Shown here in pieces: positions 49,564 to 59,232 of a stretch of DNA of 64,000 nt; the first letter of the stretch is position 1; each line of letters starts with the position of its first letter. A model generated the notes under the pieces. That model did not search any database, had not been told where the DNA came from, and was given only the letters and a program-made list of their open reading frames with translations. The DNA lies in NCBI GenBank assembly GCA_024734495.1, contig JALMQS010000844.1, forward strand, positions 649,932 through 713,931. Reading direction: 5' to 3'. This DNA is from Forficula auricularia (Eukaryota; Arthropoda; Insecta; Dermaptera; Forficulidae). A program made the position numbers and the translations under genes.

Positions 49564-50308
49564 CCGCGACATTTCAGCTCCCGACAAAATATCCCCCGAC
49601 ATAATATCTTCTTACAAAATATTCCCCAGTATAAGGGAGAATACAAAAGAGATTAAGTGAGAAGCTTATAATTATAGTTTTGAATAATATAAACAGACTT
49701 TCATATTTTGGGTGCTAATTAGCCGTTTGAAAGTGCTGCTGTCTGTCGTTAGATTTTCTAGCTAACAATTTATTATTTTTACTATCTATAATATAGTATT
49801 TATCATTTACTTATTTATCGTCTATGTTTACATTACACAATTATTGATTGTTTGTTAAAAGTGTTATTAATCATTATCGTTATTAATTATTATTATAATA
49901 TTGGGCGAAAATATAGCGCCCCACACACACCACTCCCGACGATTGGCTGGTTCGGTTTTCAATGTGTGTTTGATTAGAAAAAAATGGGAGCCCGAAACAC
50001 ACCCCGCCCGACGATTGTCTGGTTCGGTTCTCAATGTGTGTTTGATTAGAAAAAAATGGGAGCCTCAAACACACCCCACCCGACGATTGGCTTCGCCAAC
50101 CGAACCGTCTAAAAACCAGCCCGAAAATGAGCTATACGAACCCAACCGAGCCGAACTGAATATATATTAACCGAACCGGAGGTGACTTGCATTACTCATA
50201 AGATTTACGAGAGGAAGGGTTATTTTGTCATGAGATATTTTATCTGAAGGATATTTTGTCGGGGGATGTTTTGTCGGGACTATTTTGTCGGGGGCTGAAA
50301 TGTCGCGG
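49564..50308. mobile_element. TIR element with CCGCGACATTTCAGC ends
   Basis: 745 bp. Ends CCGCGACATTTCAGCTCCCG and CGGGGGCTGAAATGTCGCGG are inverted, with repeated TATTTTGTCGGG motifs inside each end. Internally a 72-bp unit is repeated 2.5 times (from about 49921), keeping a frame open. It interrupts a decayed satellite monomer whose uninterrupted paralogue is at 46640-46740. The flanks resemble but do not match exactly, so the superfamily (Mutator-like?) is uncertain. Confidence 0.6.
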
Positions 50309-50844
50309 AATCGTGGAGATCAATCCAGGAGCATTCAATTTATACTCTTGATAGACGAAAGATTATGATATTCTAGAGGAAAATTATTTATAATTTTGAT
50401 TTAAATCTAATTCTAATTATTCAATGGAGATACTAAATTAATAGGATTAAATTAAAAAATAATTTTAGCTACAAACAAACAAATATAGATTCCTCCCTTA
50501 ATTATTAATAAGAAGAAAAGTAATCAAAAACTCACCTGTTTTCAATTTTGAGCCGTTTAGATGACTAGGAATTGAAGCAAGTATTCTGGATTTAGACCCT
50601 TGAAACCTGAAAAGAATAAATTAATCTTAGGAAGACTATATACAATTTTGATTTTAATCTCAAGCTAATCATTCAATGATAATAATTAAGATAATTAAAT
50701 TTAATTAAAAACTAACTTGGGTTGCAAACTATCAAATAGGTCCATTCAAAACGATTAGATCATTTTAAGGTATACGCCCCAACTGCAGTGAATTTATACT
50801 CTTAAGACCCAAAGGTTTAATTTATTTTTAAAAATTATATATAC
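50309..50844. repeat. Decayed satellite monomers
   Basis: It continues the monomer interrupted at 49564 (GAGATCAATCCAGGAGCATT, as at 46676) and a further one with ACTCACCTGTTTTC and ACCCTTGAAACCTGAAAA phrases also found at 46885-46960. Confidence 0.65.
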
Positions 50845-51150
50845 CGGGTTAGTTTTTTTTATCTTGAGACAGTCTTATAATTCAAAAACAATGCATTATA
50901 TGAAAAAAAGTTTCAATTAAAAGTTTATTTATATCAAGGGAGAAACTTTACTCCGTAATGGTTGTTCGACGTAGAACAAGCTTTCAAGGTTATTTCGAGG
51001 TCAAGTTCTGTTTTTTTAAAGAGAACCCTATATTTTTTGTACGTCTACTTAATCTACAAAAAAAAACTGAACAACTTTCATGAGAACTATTTTTTTATTC
51101 GACATCAAATAAACAAAATATTAAATCAATTATATCTTAGAAAAAATTAT
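50845..51150 (+). repeat. Single arm of the 262-1307 foldback family
   Basis: ACCGGGTTAGTTTTTTTTATC through GACATCAAATAA, the same order as 262-560. Only one arm is present. Confidence 0.7.
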
Positions 51151-51683
51151 ATTATATTAAAGGCTTATACAAATTTACAAGCTGAATTAATTACTGAACA
51201 CCGAGTAATATTATTATCCTAAACACCTCACCAAACATCCAATCAATTATTCTTATATATAAGTTTGATCAAAAACTAATATAAGGAGCAAAGCCAGAAA
51301 TGATTTTTTTAAATAATAAACATAGGATATACTTGGTACCTTTGCTTAAAGATGGTAAGTGATCAGAGTATCCTTTTGTCTTCAGTTTGAACACACTTTT
51401 TGAATGGAAGAGATGAATTTAAAATAGGAACCAAATTCATTTAAGAGAGAGAACCAGTTTTCACAGAAGCCAGCCATAATTGAGAGTAGTGAATCTGAAA
51501 AAATATTAAACAATTGTTTTAATAAAATGCAGATGAAACTCTTGATTTTGTGTCAATTAAGATATAGATATGGGTATTTCAGTTTTCAGATAGACTCAAA
51601 GTCTTTAAGTTTGATCAAAAATTGAATATAAAATAATAAATGAGGCAAAGCGAGAAATGATTTTTTTTAATAATATATTTAAA
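51151..51683. other. AT-rich, fragments related to the duplicated unit
   Basis: The phrase around 51480-51520 (TGAATCTGAAAAAATATTAAACAATTGTTTTAATA) loosely matches 35855-35895, and GTTTGATCAAAAA recurs. No gene. Confidence 0.4.
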
Positions 51684-51833
51684 AAAAAACTAAAAATCAC
51701 GCTTCTAAAAAGTACAAAATAATGTAATACTTAATCAAAAAGTGTGGGGCTAATTTCTACAAAATGTCCCGCCCTTTTTGATTAAGTATTACATTATTTT
51801 GTACTTTTTAGAGGAATGATTTTTAGTTTTTTT
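51684..51833. repeat. 150-bp foldback MITE
   Basis: Sixty-base arms (AGTACAAAATAATGTAATAC and complement) enclose about 30 bp (TGTGGGGCTAATTTCTAC). The arms are almost perfect. Confidence 0.75.
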
Positions 51834-52855
51834 AAAATATAATTTATTATTTTACTTTTTATACTTAAGGTAAAAATTTTCTCAATAAAATTATATTAAT
51901 ATATTATCTAATTTAGTTGATGTTTTTAGAAAAATTTCGATTTCGAAGGAAAAAGGATTTGTGAAAAAGGGATTGATGTTGGTTAGGATTAGGGATAGAA
52001 CATGATTCTCTAATTAAAACAATCATGAGTTCATGTGGGCAGGAGGCCAAGCCCTGAAGTAGGTCTGTACTATAAGAACAAAGAAGTATAGACCTACCCG
52101 TTACCCAATAATTAAAAATAATTTAAGGGATGAAGGGTTGTTTATTAGTGAGGGGTGGAGTCAGCTGGGAGACTGGATGAAGGTGGAGAGGCCATATTGT
52201 AACATTCCCAGTCGATGTTCCACTCAACACTGTCTGACACACACTGTCTCTATTACCATCTGTCGCCCCCTTATATACCTTTCACTATCTCCCCACCCTA
52301 AATATCCCTCCACTGTCCCTATATACCCCCCCCCTACTTACTCCTCCTTAATCCCTATCTCTCTCCCCCTTATATACCCATCGAGAGCAATTAGTCCAAG
52401 CTATTCTTAGCTTATCTTCCGAGATAATCTTAATTGGCTTAGAATAGTACGTCATAGTATTTTTATTTATCACTTTTAAATTAAATTAAACTACTGTCTT
52501 TCTTTTCTATCATTTCGATTCCTGGTAAAGTAACTTTCTTCAATAGATCACAGAATAGGCTCTTATACTCTTACGTGCTTAATGAATGAAAACGTTTTAT
52601 TTAACATATTATAACTTAATTCAATGTCATGCTTTCTTAACATTTCGGTTTCTCGTCTTAGTCAGATTCATCACCAAGGCACAGTCATATATAATATTTA
52701 AACTAATGAATAGGTACACAATTTAATTTGTATAATATAATTTAATACGTTTCGATCGAATGACCATTCAACGAATAAAGGTAAATAACTTTTTAATTTA
52801 TAATTTTAGACCCCTTATTACTTAATACTTTTTTAAAGGGAATCTAATTTACTAT

Positions 52856-52888
<33 letters not shown>
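51834..52888. other. Intergenic, TA microsatellite at end
   Basis: It holds a hairpin (TAGGTCTGTACTAT ... AGTATAGACCTA, 52060-52098) and a C-rich stretch (52180-52380) with short open frames but no known domain. (TA)n occupies 52859-52888. Confidence 0.4.
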
Positions 52889-52892
<4 letters not shown>

Positions 52893-53342
52893 TGGCAACT
52901 AAGTAATTGCGAATTTCACTCATAGATGGCTTCAGTTGAATTTTTAGGTTTGCTGGCGTAGTCCAAATGTAAAGCACATTTATTATACTTTGATTGAAGG
53001 AATTAACATAATAAAAACCAATTCATTAAGATATTAGAAGTCAACTTCCGTAAGCGAGTTTACGGGGAAGCCTGTAGTGTAGGCAACCAGCAGCGAACTA
53101 GGCGAGTGAGCGCGTCCTAGCGGGATGAAAGCGAACTATGCTAAACCAAGAGAACGGAAAGAAATTGTTGTACATTATTTTCGAAAAATAGAAGTTTAAG
53201 CTCAAACCATGTAAATTGGTGATTTTTAAAAGAGAAAATCTCATCAAAATGGACGACGTTTCGACATCTATTTCTGAAATTGTTTTCAAATACTGTGGGA
53301 GAAGTTTGTTGAAAGACTAAGAGATTTTTTCAATTCGCAATT
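52889..53342 (+). mobile_element. Mariner remnant
   Basis: It starts AGGTTGGCAACTAAGTAATT, the typical mariner terminus, next to a TA run. A decayed N-terminal transposase part (ERKEIVVHYFRK) is visible near 53150-53190. It ends near CAATTCGCAATT. Most of the 1.3 kb of a full mariner is missing. Confidence 0.75.
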
Positions 53343-53373
53343 TCAGCTAAAGACTACGGAACCTATGGTCTCA

Positions 53374-53571
53374 ACCGAGGGGTGAATCGCAACCTAATAT
53401 GCTGTACACCTACTTCCACTTGTACTTCCAAATATTTCCAAGTACTTGCAAATATTCCCAAGTACTTCCAAATATTTTCAAGCACTTTCAAATATTTCCA
53501 AGTACTTCCAAATATTTCCAAGTACTTCCAAAGAGGTGTACACCTACTTCCAATCGCGGATCACCCCTCGG
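53374..53571. mobile_element. Small TIR element with 20-bp minisatellite
   Basis: The ends CCGAGGGGTGAATCGC and GCGGATCACCCCTCGG are inverted. Inside, about six copies of AAGTACTTCCAAATATTTCC (53409-53530) lie between inverted GTACACCTACTTCC motifs. An uninterrupted, inverted version of the surrounding sequence at 48950-49050 shows where it inserted. Related to 47123-47285. Confidence 0.65.
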
Positions 53572-53721
53572 TTTCAACCAAAGTCACAAATTGTAATAAT
53601 CAATTAGGTTGAGTTTTAGGATCCGATTTTTTTGCCAAAAATTACACGGGGTCTCTCTAAAAAATGTGATCTGTTCATTTAGTCTATGGGGATGGATGTA
53701 TACTTTGTAAATTCATTGTTT

Positions 53722-53915
53722 GAGGGGGTCAGATAGGCTAGGCGGTAGCGTGACAGCGTGCTAACCAGGGGACCCGGGTTCGAATCTGACTCGAGGCATC
53801 CAGCTAAAATCTGACCCCCGGGGGTAGAGACAAATTAAAAAAAAAATATATATATAACTAGTATCGTAATTAGGCTTATGGTTAGAAAGGTCGAAAAGCC
53901 AAAAAAAAAAAAAAA
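53722..53915 (+). mobile_element. tRNA-derived SINE with 9-bp TSD
   Basis: A-box-like TAGGCTAGGCGG and B box GGTTCGAATCT (RNA polymerase III promoter) lie in a tRNA-like head (about 53727-53812). A short body and a poly-A tail (53901-53915) follow. Direct repeats TCATTGTTT flank it (53713-53721 and 53916-53924). It appears full length and relatively young. Confidence 0.82.
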
Positions 53916-55281
53916 TCATTGTTTATTTATCTAAATTGTACCTAAATAAAGGCCTAAATAAATAAATAAAAGAGGATCCATGTGTTTATTGGATAAAGTG
54001 GCCCTCTGAGTTTCATAAATATATAGCCTCTATGAAAAAGAAGCTTGAAGAATAATTATACTAGTTTTCCTTTGAATTTTTACTTGAAACTTTTTCAAAA
54101 AGTTGGAACAATCACTCATATAACCACAAAATAATTAAAAACCAACTCCGCGAATAAATAAACTTATATACAGTGGGTGGCCAAATTATTTGGGACAGTA
54201 CACTTTTTTTTCTAATTTTCAAGTTTAGATGAATTTTGGGATCAAATAAATTGTTAATAAATATTTTTTTTCTTTATTTTTATTGCTCAACCTTTTGTAG
54301 TGCGAGGAACTCTAGAACACTTATATTTATTTCTGAGGAACCTCCCTAGCACTAAAATATGAGATATTTAATTTTTCGTCAAAATATCAACATATAGCTT
54401 CCAAATACTATATCTCATACTGCCGCTGATAACGGTGTTGCCACATTTTAAAAATTCCCTAGATTTTGAGGAAATTGGGTACAAAAAAGGTGCATTTTAA
54501 ATTACACTACCAAACTTTTTTCTTTTCGTGAATAATATTATTATTAAATTTTTTATTTTACTATACAGGGTATGGTCAAGTATTGTAATCGTGCATGAAA
54601 AAAGTGTTTTTTTTTCCTTCTTTTTTCGAAATATCTCAAAAACGGTAGGAAGTATTTTGATTAAAAAAAATGAGCAAAACCATGGCATTTAGGTCTACAA
54701 AAAAGCTATAAAATTTTTTTGGACGGGCTAGCTCAAAAACTAGTGGGAATATCGAAACCAAATTCACACAGTTTTGGTCCACTGAGATTAAGAGGTGATT
54801 AGATTTTGGTGCATATCGACCCAAAATTAAGGGGGTGGAGGGGGTTAAAAATTAAAAATCCATTTGAGCAAACTCAACCAAATTTTGTATACATAATCAA
54901 TGTGACACCAGAAGTCTAAAAATGCAAAAACTAACCCTAATAAAATAACATTCTCATTTATGTGAAAAGTAATATTATGTCAAACGTCATTAATAACAAA
55001 ATAATAATAAAAACAATTTAAATGATATTTTCATTTTGTTATTAATGTAACATAATCGTTGTATTAAAAGAAAGTTAAGGAACTTTAGAGCAACACAAAT
55101 GGTATCACTGAGACAATAATAGTGATGTTCACCGCATACTTAAGTATCAATGGTTTTATTTGACTACTATATAAGGTAATAAAATTTAGTATTTTTTTCT
55201 TTAAATCACAAATTTTTTGAAATGTGATACTACTAAATACTATTTTTGTTTTTCTATTTTTTCTTTTATTGACCTCTAGTT

Positions 55282-56342
55282 TAAAGTGACCACACGTCCC
55301 GATTTTGGCGGGACAGTCCCGCTTTTTAGAGGACAGTCCCGCGTCCCGCCGATTTTTAAAAATGTCCCGCTTTTTAGAAAATATCTGCTTTTCTTATTTT
55401 AAATGTACTGTATATTTTACCTATTATTTATTAATTATTATAGTGAAATAAAAAATACATAAATAAAAAAACACATAAAATGCATGCAGAGTAAACTAAA
55501 TTAGGCGATGTAGCGAGTTAGATTTACTCGGTGGTGTTCGATCATTGTCGTTACGTCTTGTCTTAATGCAGATAAGTGGGGACAGCGCAGAAATTTTTCT
55601 AATATTTGCTTGGAATATCTTGAAGACTGGACAGTTCAATTCGAGGATATTAAAAATTTTCATTGGGTGACATTAAAAAAGGAGATTTTATGGGAATATG
55701 TGGAAAAATCTTTTGAATATATGAGTAACCATTTTCCGAAAAATAATATTTTTGAAAATGATCTTTTTGATGATGTGTCATTGGTAAAAAGATACGTTAC
55801 TGATGAAAAAATTAAATGTTGTTTGTCTGCAAATGTGGAAACAGACAAAAAATGGACGGAGTTATTCCTTCATTTTAAATAGAATAATATTCCTTATCAA
55901 AATATTTTGAAAATTGTAGAATAAGTTCTCTCGTTTACCAGGAACAAATGCAGCAACAGAAGGTGTTTTTTCTAGTATCAATAAAATATGGTCAACTGAA
56001 AAAACGCAGTTAAACATTATAACTTTAAAATCTATATTAATCGTAAAATATAATTATACCAATTTATGTGAGAAATTTCACGACATTTTAATAAATGATC
56101 CGAATCTATTGCAAATAATTCACTCGGATCAAAAATATGACCGTGAAAGAAAATCATAATTTTTTTTAAAATAAAAAATTTAAATTAATTAAAAATCATA
56201 ATGTTCAAATTACAAGTATATGAATGTATACAATAAAATATATTATTTTGAATTATTATTGGTCTGCTTTCATAACTAAATTATAATTCTCATTTAATCC
56301 CATTTGTCCCGACTTTGTCTCGATGAAAATGTGGTCACTTTA
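55282..56342 (+). mobile_element. hAT transposon, 1061 bp, 8-bp TSD
   Basis: Perfect CTCTAGTT duplications (55274-55281 and 56343-56350) enclose inverted ends TAAAGTGACCACA. Subterminal GTCCCG/GGGACAG motifs repeat near both ends. The internal frame is a truncated transposase. Confidence 0.85.
55610..56158 (+). pseudogene. hAT transposase C-terminus
   Basis: A first open part (about 90 codons, to 55882) is followed after a frameshift by the hAT dimerisation block: LPGTNAATEGVFSSINKIWS, LKSILIVKYNY, ending RERKS. The RNase H-like catalytic half is missing. Confidence 0.75.
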
Positions 56343-56350
56343 CTCTAGTT

Positions 56351-56417
56351 GTGGAACCCCAAACCTCCTTTGTGGAACCCTGGGGTTCCGTCGAACCCAG
56401 GTTGAGAATCACTGGCT
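56351..56417 (-). repeat. hAT-Charlie-like terminus fragment
   Basis: Read on the minus strand it begins CAGTGATTCTCAACCTGGGT and continues with GGTTCC-rich sequence. This is the terminus of a widespread Charlie-type hAT group (family knowledge). Only one end is visible. The other may have been separated by the 55282-56342 insertion or lost. Confidence 0.5.
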
Positions 56418-56431
56418 CATATCAATATTAT

Positions 56432-56653
56432 TTTTCTGATATGAACCCCTTAGAAAACCTATGGGAGTTCACGAAACCTGAGATCCCAAAGAAATCATCA
56501 CCACCAAGGGGCTATTGATAGAAACCCTTATCAGAGTGTGGCACCAAACCCCCAATCTCCAAAACAATACAAAATTATGCATAAAAAGCATGCCCCGACG
56601 CCTGGAACTAGTAATCGCATCAAAGGGTGGGCACTACAAAATATTAAGATTTT
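56432..56653 (+). pseudogene. Tc1 transposase C-terminal fragment
   Basis: FSDMNPLENLWEF corresponds to the Tc1 SPDLNPIENLW block with the last catalytic region. After a stop and frameshift, MPRRLELVIASKGGHYK matches the Tc1 C-terminus (MPRR...GG-x-TKY). The upstream part is absent. Confidence 0.75.
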
Positions 56654-56679
56654 ACTTAATTTTTAATATTATTAATATT

Positions 56680-57093
56680 AATTTGCAGGAAATTTTCACT
56701 GGAGAGAGACGGACTGGTAGAAATTTTCACCGAAAGTAATGGAAGGTCAGCCCAGGTGTAGTGAAGAAAGACAAAATTATCATATAACCAAATAAAATTT
56801 CTTCTTCCTTAAAATGGAAAAAAATTTCTTAGTTCTTAAGAAATTTTTTTCTTTTTTAACGATTCTGCTAAGGAAGAAGAAATTTTAAACACTGCTGTGG
56901 AAAAAAGAAGGAAACATTTTGTTTTGTTTCCTTCATTAACCCTTTGAAACCCTCAAGAAGGAGAGAAGAATCCTCCGAAGCGTCAGTTTTAAAGGAAAGG
57001 AGGGAATGAAAATCCAATAAATTATACCTTATTTGGATATATGATAACTTTGTCTTTCTTCACTACCCCTGGGCTGCCTTCCATTACTTTCAG
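56680..57093 (-). mobile_element. Penelope-like foldback element, 11-bp TSD
   Basis: Flanked by TTATTAATATT (56669-56679 and 57094-57104). Inverted outer arms carry AAGTAATGGAAGG and complement. The left tail (GGAGAGAGACGGACTGGTAG) is the complement of the tail at 61801-61853, so sense is minus. The left arm has lost its middle. The right arm keeps a mutated hammerhead core at 56952-56984 (CTCAAGA, GAAG). Confidence 0.75.
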
Positions 57094-57234
57094 TTATTAA
57101 TATTCATATTTTTATAAAAAAAAAATAGATATGAATAAAATTAAATTAGGTTGGAGTTGGTGGTGTTTCACAAGGAGAAAAATTAAAATACAAAGATTTT
57201 TTTTAGTTTACTCTATATATTTCGAGCTCTTAAC

Positions 57235-57594
57235 TCATCATAAATTGCAATGTAATGACTGTCAATCGTTTTATATCGGGTCAACAGGTATCTTTCAATC
57301 AACGTCACGTTGAACATATGAGATCTCTTCGCAATCTACAGGTGAATAGTTTGAACCCAAATGCCCACCCTCTAAGTTATAACTCGGCTTTTGCAGATCA
57401 TTTGTTTGACCACAACCATTTCACCTTCATCGACCAACCCCCTCCCTTTACATTTCATTTCAAAAAGCAGGAAATTAGATTTGTTTGAGTCAGCTGAAAT
57501 TAAAAAGGCCATACACCTTAATCAAAACATCTTGAACAATCAAACAGACATCAAAACTTCACCAATAATTGACATCTTAATCAATGATATTTAA
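57235..57594 (+). pseudogene. GIY-YIG endonuclease domain of a Penelope-like element
   Basis: LQCNDCQSFYIGSTG is the GIY-YIG hallmark, preceded by the CxxC-type pair usual in Penelope-like proteins. VEHMRSLRNLQ follows (conserved His), then SAFADHLFDHNHFTF, and in another frame LDLFESAEIKKAIHLNQNIL (conserved Glu in the ES-x-EI motif) to a stop at 57594. Two frame breaks, and no reverse transcriptase upstream. Confidence 0.8.
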
Positions 57595-57946
57595 TTTGAA
57601 TTGGAATGTGATGAGAATGTATGGTGGGTTTATTTTTATTTTTTATTTTATTTTTTAAATAGAAAATAAGAGATGGAAATTTTCACTATGCACCCTCATC
57701 GCATTCCATAGTTTATTGCCCTCCTTTATGGCACATACATAATTTTCGGCAACTTCCAAGTATAAATATCTTTTCTTTATTCCCAGTTTAGCCCTCTGTC
57801 CGCTCCATCTGTTCTTTCGGCTCTAAGGCCATCCCATCCCCTGATAATTCTTTCATATTTACACTAAGTCATAAATAACTGTCCATCATATTAAAATTAA
57901 AATAAATTCTGTTCATTATTTTATGTTATCTTCAGTCAATGTTCTC

Positions 57947-57977
57947 CTGACGATGAGTTAAGAGCTCGAAATATATA
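57947..57977 (+). ncRNA. Hammerhead-ribozyme-like core of Penelope-like element
   Basis: CTGACGA, stem II GAG...CTC, GAA, palindrome ATATAT, then A at the cleavage position. CTC before and GAG after can start stem I. The inverted copy at 57213-57240 lacks the leading CTG. Confidence 0.55.
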
Positions 57978-58255
57978 GAGTAAACTAAAAAAATCTTTGT
58001 ATTTTAATTTTTCTCCTTGTGAAACACCACCAACTCCAACCTAATTTAATTTTAACAATGTTTCACTATAAACCAACACCGCGTTCCCTAAAAAACAAAA
58101 AATAGATATGAATAAGTAAATATGTGGTTTTATATTCTAAATAAAGTATTCTAATGAACAAAAATAACTTCGAGACTCAAAATAATTTATTTTCTCATTA
58201 AATTCACTTAAACTTGAAAATTTCTAATGTCCCTAATAATTTGGCCACCCTTGGT

Positions 58256-58558
58256 AAGATGGTAAGTACATAATATTATGAAAAATAGAAAGAAATTTAA
58301 GCAAATAATCACTCGATAAAGTCTATTAGAACAAACGAAGATGCACTTTTGATATATCATTTAGAATAAGAAAAGAAAATATTATGTGTTTGAATGTCAT
58401 ACATATATTATGTATAAAATATAGGGGGTAGATATTAAGGGCTGTTTATCTATGAGTGGATGAGCAACATTAAATGAAACAAGGGTAAGAATAAAAATAA
58501 TCTTTCATTCACGATTACAATACTTGCCTATTCCCTGTATGGTAAATTAAAAATATAT
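58256..58558. other. AT-rich, ends with CCATACAGGGTATGG-family fragment
   Basis: Mostly anonymous. 58515-58555 (CATTCACGATTACAATACTT...CCCTGTATGGTAAA) is the terminus of that family. Confidence 0.45.
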
Positions 58559-58768
58559 TATGAAAGATATTAATTTGCCTATGGTAATAGATTCAAATTT
58601 ACAAAAAATCATAAGTTGGTGTCATCTATTAAATTCGATGGAATTGAATTTTTTAATTATATGTCAGAGAGGTTGTTTTTCACCCCCTCGGGAATCGAAC
58701 CCGAGTGCCAGTAACAGCAATCCGGGCCACCTGGCTCACCTGCAGGATCCGAACCTCGCTGACATATA
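58559..58768 (-). repeat. Repeat ending in a tRNA-like, TIR-bounded module (copy 1)
   Basis: The last 110 bp (58659-58768) is bounded by inverted ATATGTCAG motifs. On the minus strand it carries TGAGCCAGGTGG (A-box-like) and GGTTCGATTCC (perfect B box), plus a second B-box-like GGTTCGGATCC. A SINE or tRNA-derived MITE. The flanking 100 bp recurs with it in copy 2. Confidence 0.6.
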
Positions 58769-58948
58769 TATAAAAGCGTAAAATATTTTACTCAAAGATT
58801 GTTATCTTAATTTGTAAAATTTCGCGATAAAGTGATTTTAAATTTAAACATATAGCCATGCCATATAATTTAAATAAAGGTCGTTGAGTGTTTCGAATTT
58901 TGAAGAGATTCAAAATTCGAAGGGCAATGGAATGACTTTTCCTAATTT

Positions 58949-59232
58949 AATATGAAAGATATTAATTTGCCGATGGTAATAGATTCAAATTTACAAGAAA
59001 TCATAAGTTGTTGTCATCTATTAAATTCGATGGAATGGAATATTTTTAATTATATGTCAGAGGGGTTGTTTTTCACCACCTCTGGAATCGAACCCGAGTG
59101 CCAGTAACAGCAATCCGGGCCATCTGGCTCACCTGCAGGATGCGAACCTCTATGACATATGTACACGCGTAAAATACTGGCACTCGGGTTCGATTCCCGA
59201 GGGGGTGAAAAACAACCCCTCTGACATATAAT
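58949..59232. repeat. Copy 2 of tRNA-like repeat plus inverted copy
   Basis: 58949-59160 repeats 58559-58768 in direct orientation. Immediately after, 59175-59230 is an inverted partial copy (CTCGGGTTCGATTCCCGAG). This inverted arm resumes after the hAT at 60743-60855. The whole is thus a foldback split by the hAT. Confidence 0.65.

Larger units (their letters stand above)
57139..58097 (+). mobile_element. Penelope-like element with GIY-YIG endonuclease remnant, 18-bp TSD
   Basis: 959 bp between copies of AAAAATAGATATGAATAA (57121-57138 and 58098-58115). It begins with a terminal segment (57139-57240) that recurs inverted at 57955-58054, as in elements with inverted pseudo-LTRs. Between them is the C-terminal endonuclease. 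A hammerhead-like core lies at 57947-57977. The reverse transcriptase is absent. The tail (58055-58097, ACCAACACC...TAAAAAAC) resembles that of 63644-63955. Confidence 0.82.
54171..58254 (+). mobile_element. Tc1-like transposon carcass with nested insertions
   Basis: Terminal inverted repeats CAGTGGGTGGCCAAATTATT (54171) and its complement (TAATTTGGCCACCCTTGG, ending 58254) are each next to TA, with similarity continuing about 60 bp inward. The remaining coding part is the transposase C-terminus at 56432-56653. Inside are a CCATACAGGGTATGG fragment (54562-54940), a hAT (55282-56342), and two Penelope-like elements (56680-57093 and 57139-58097). Confidence 0.75.
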
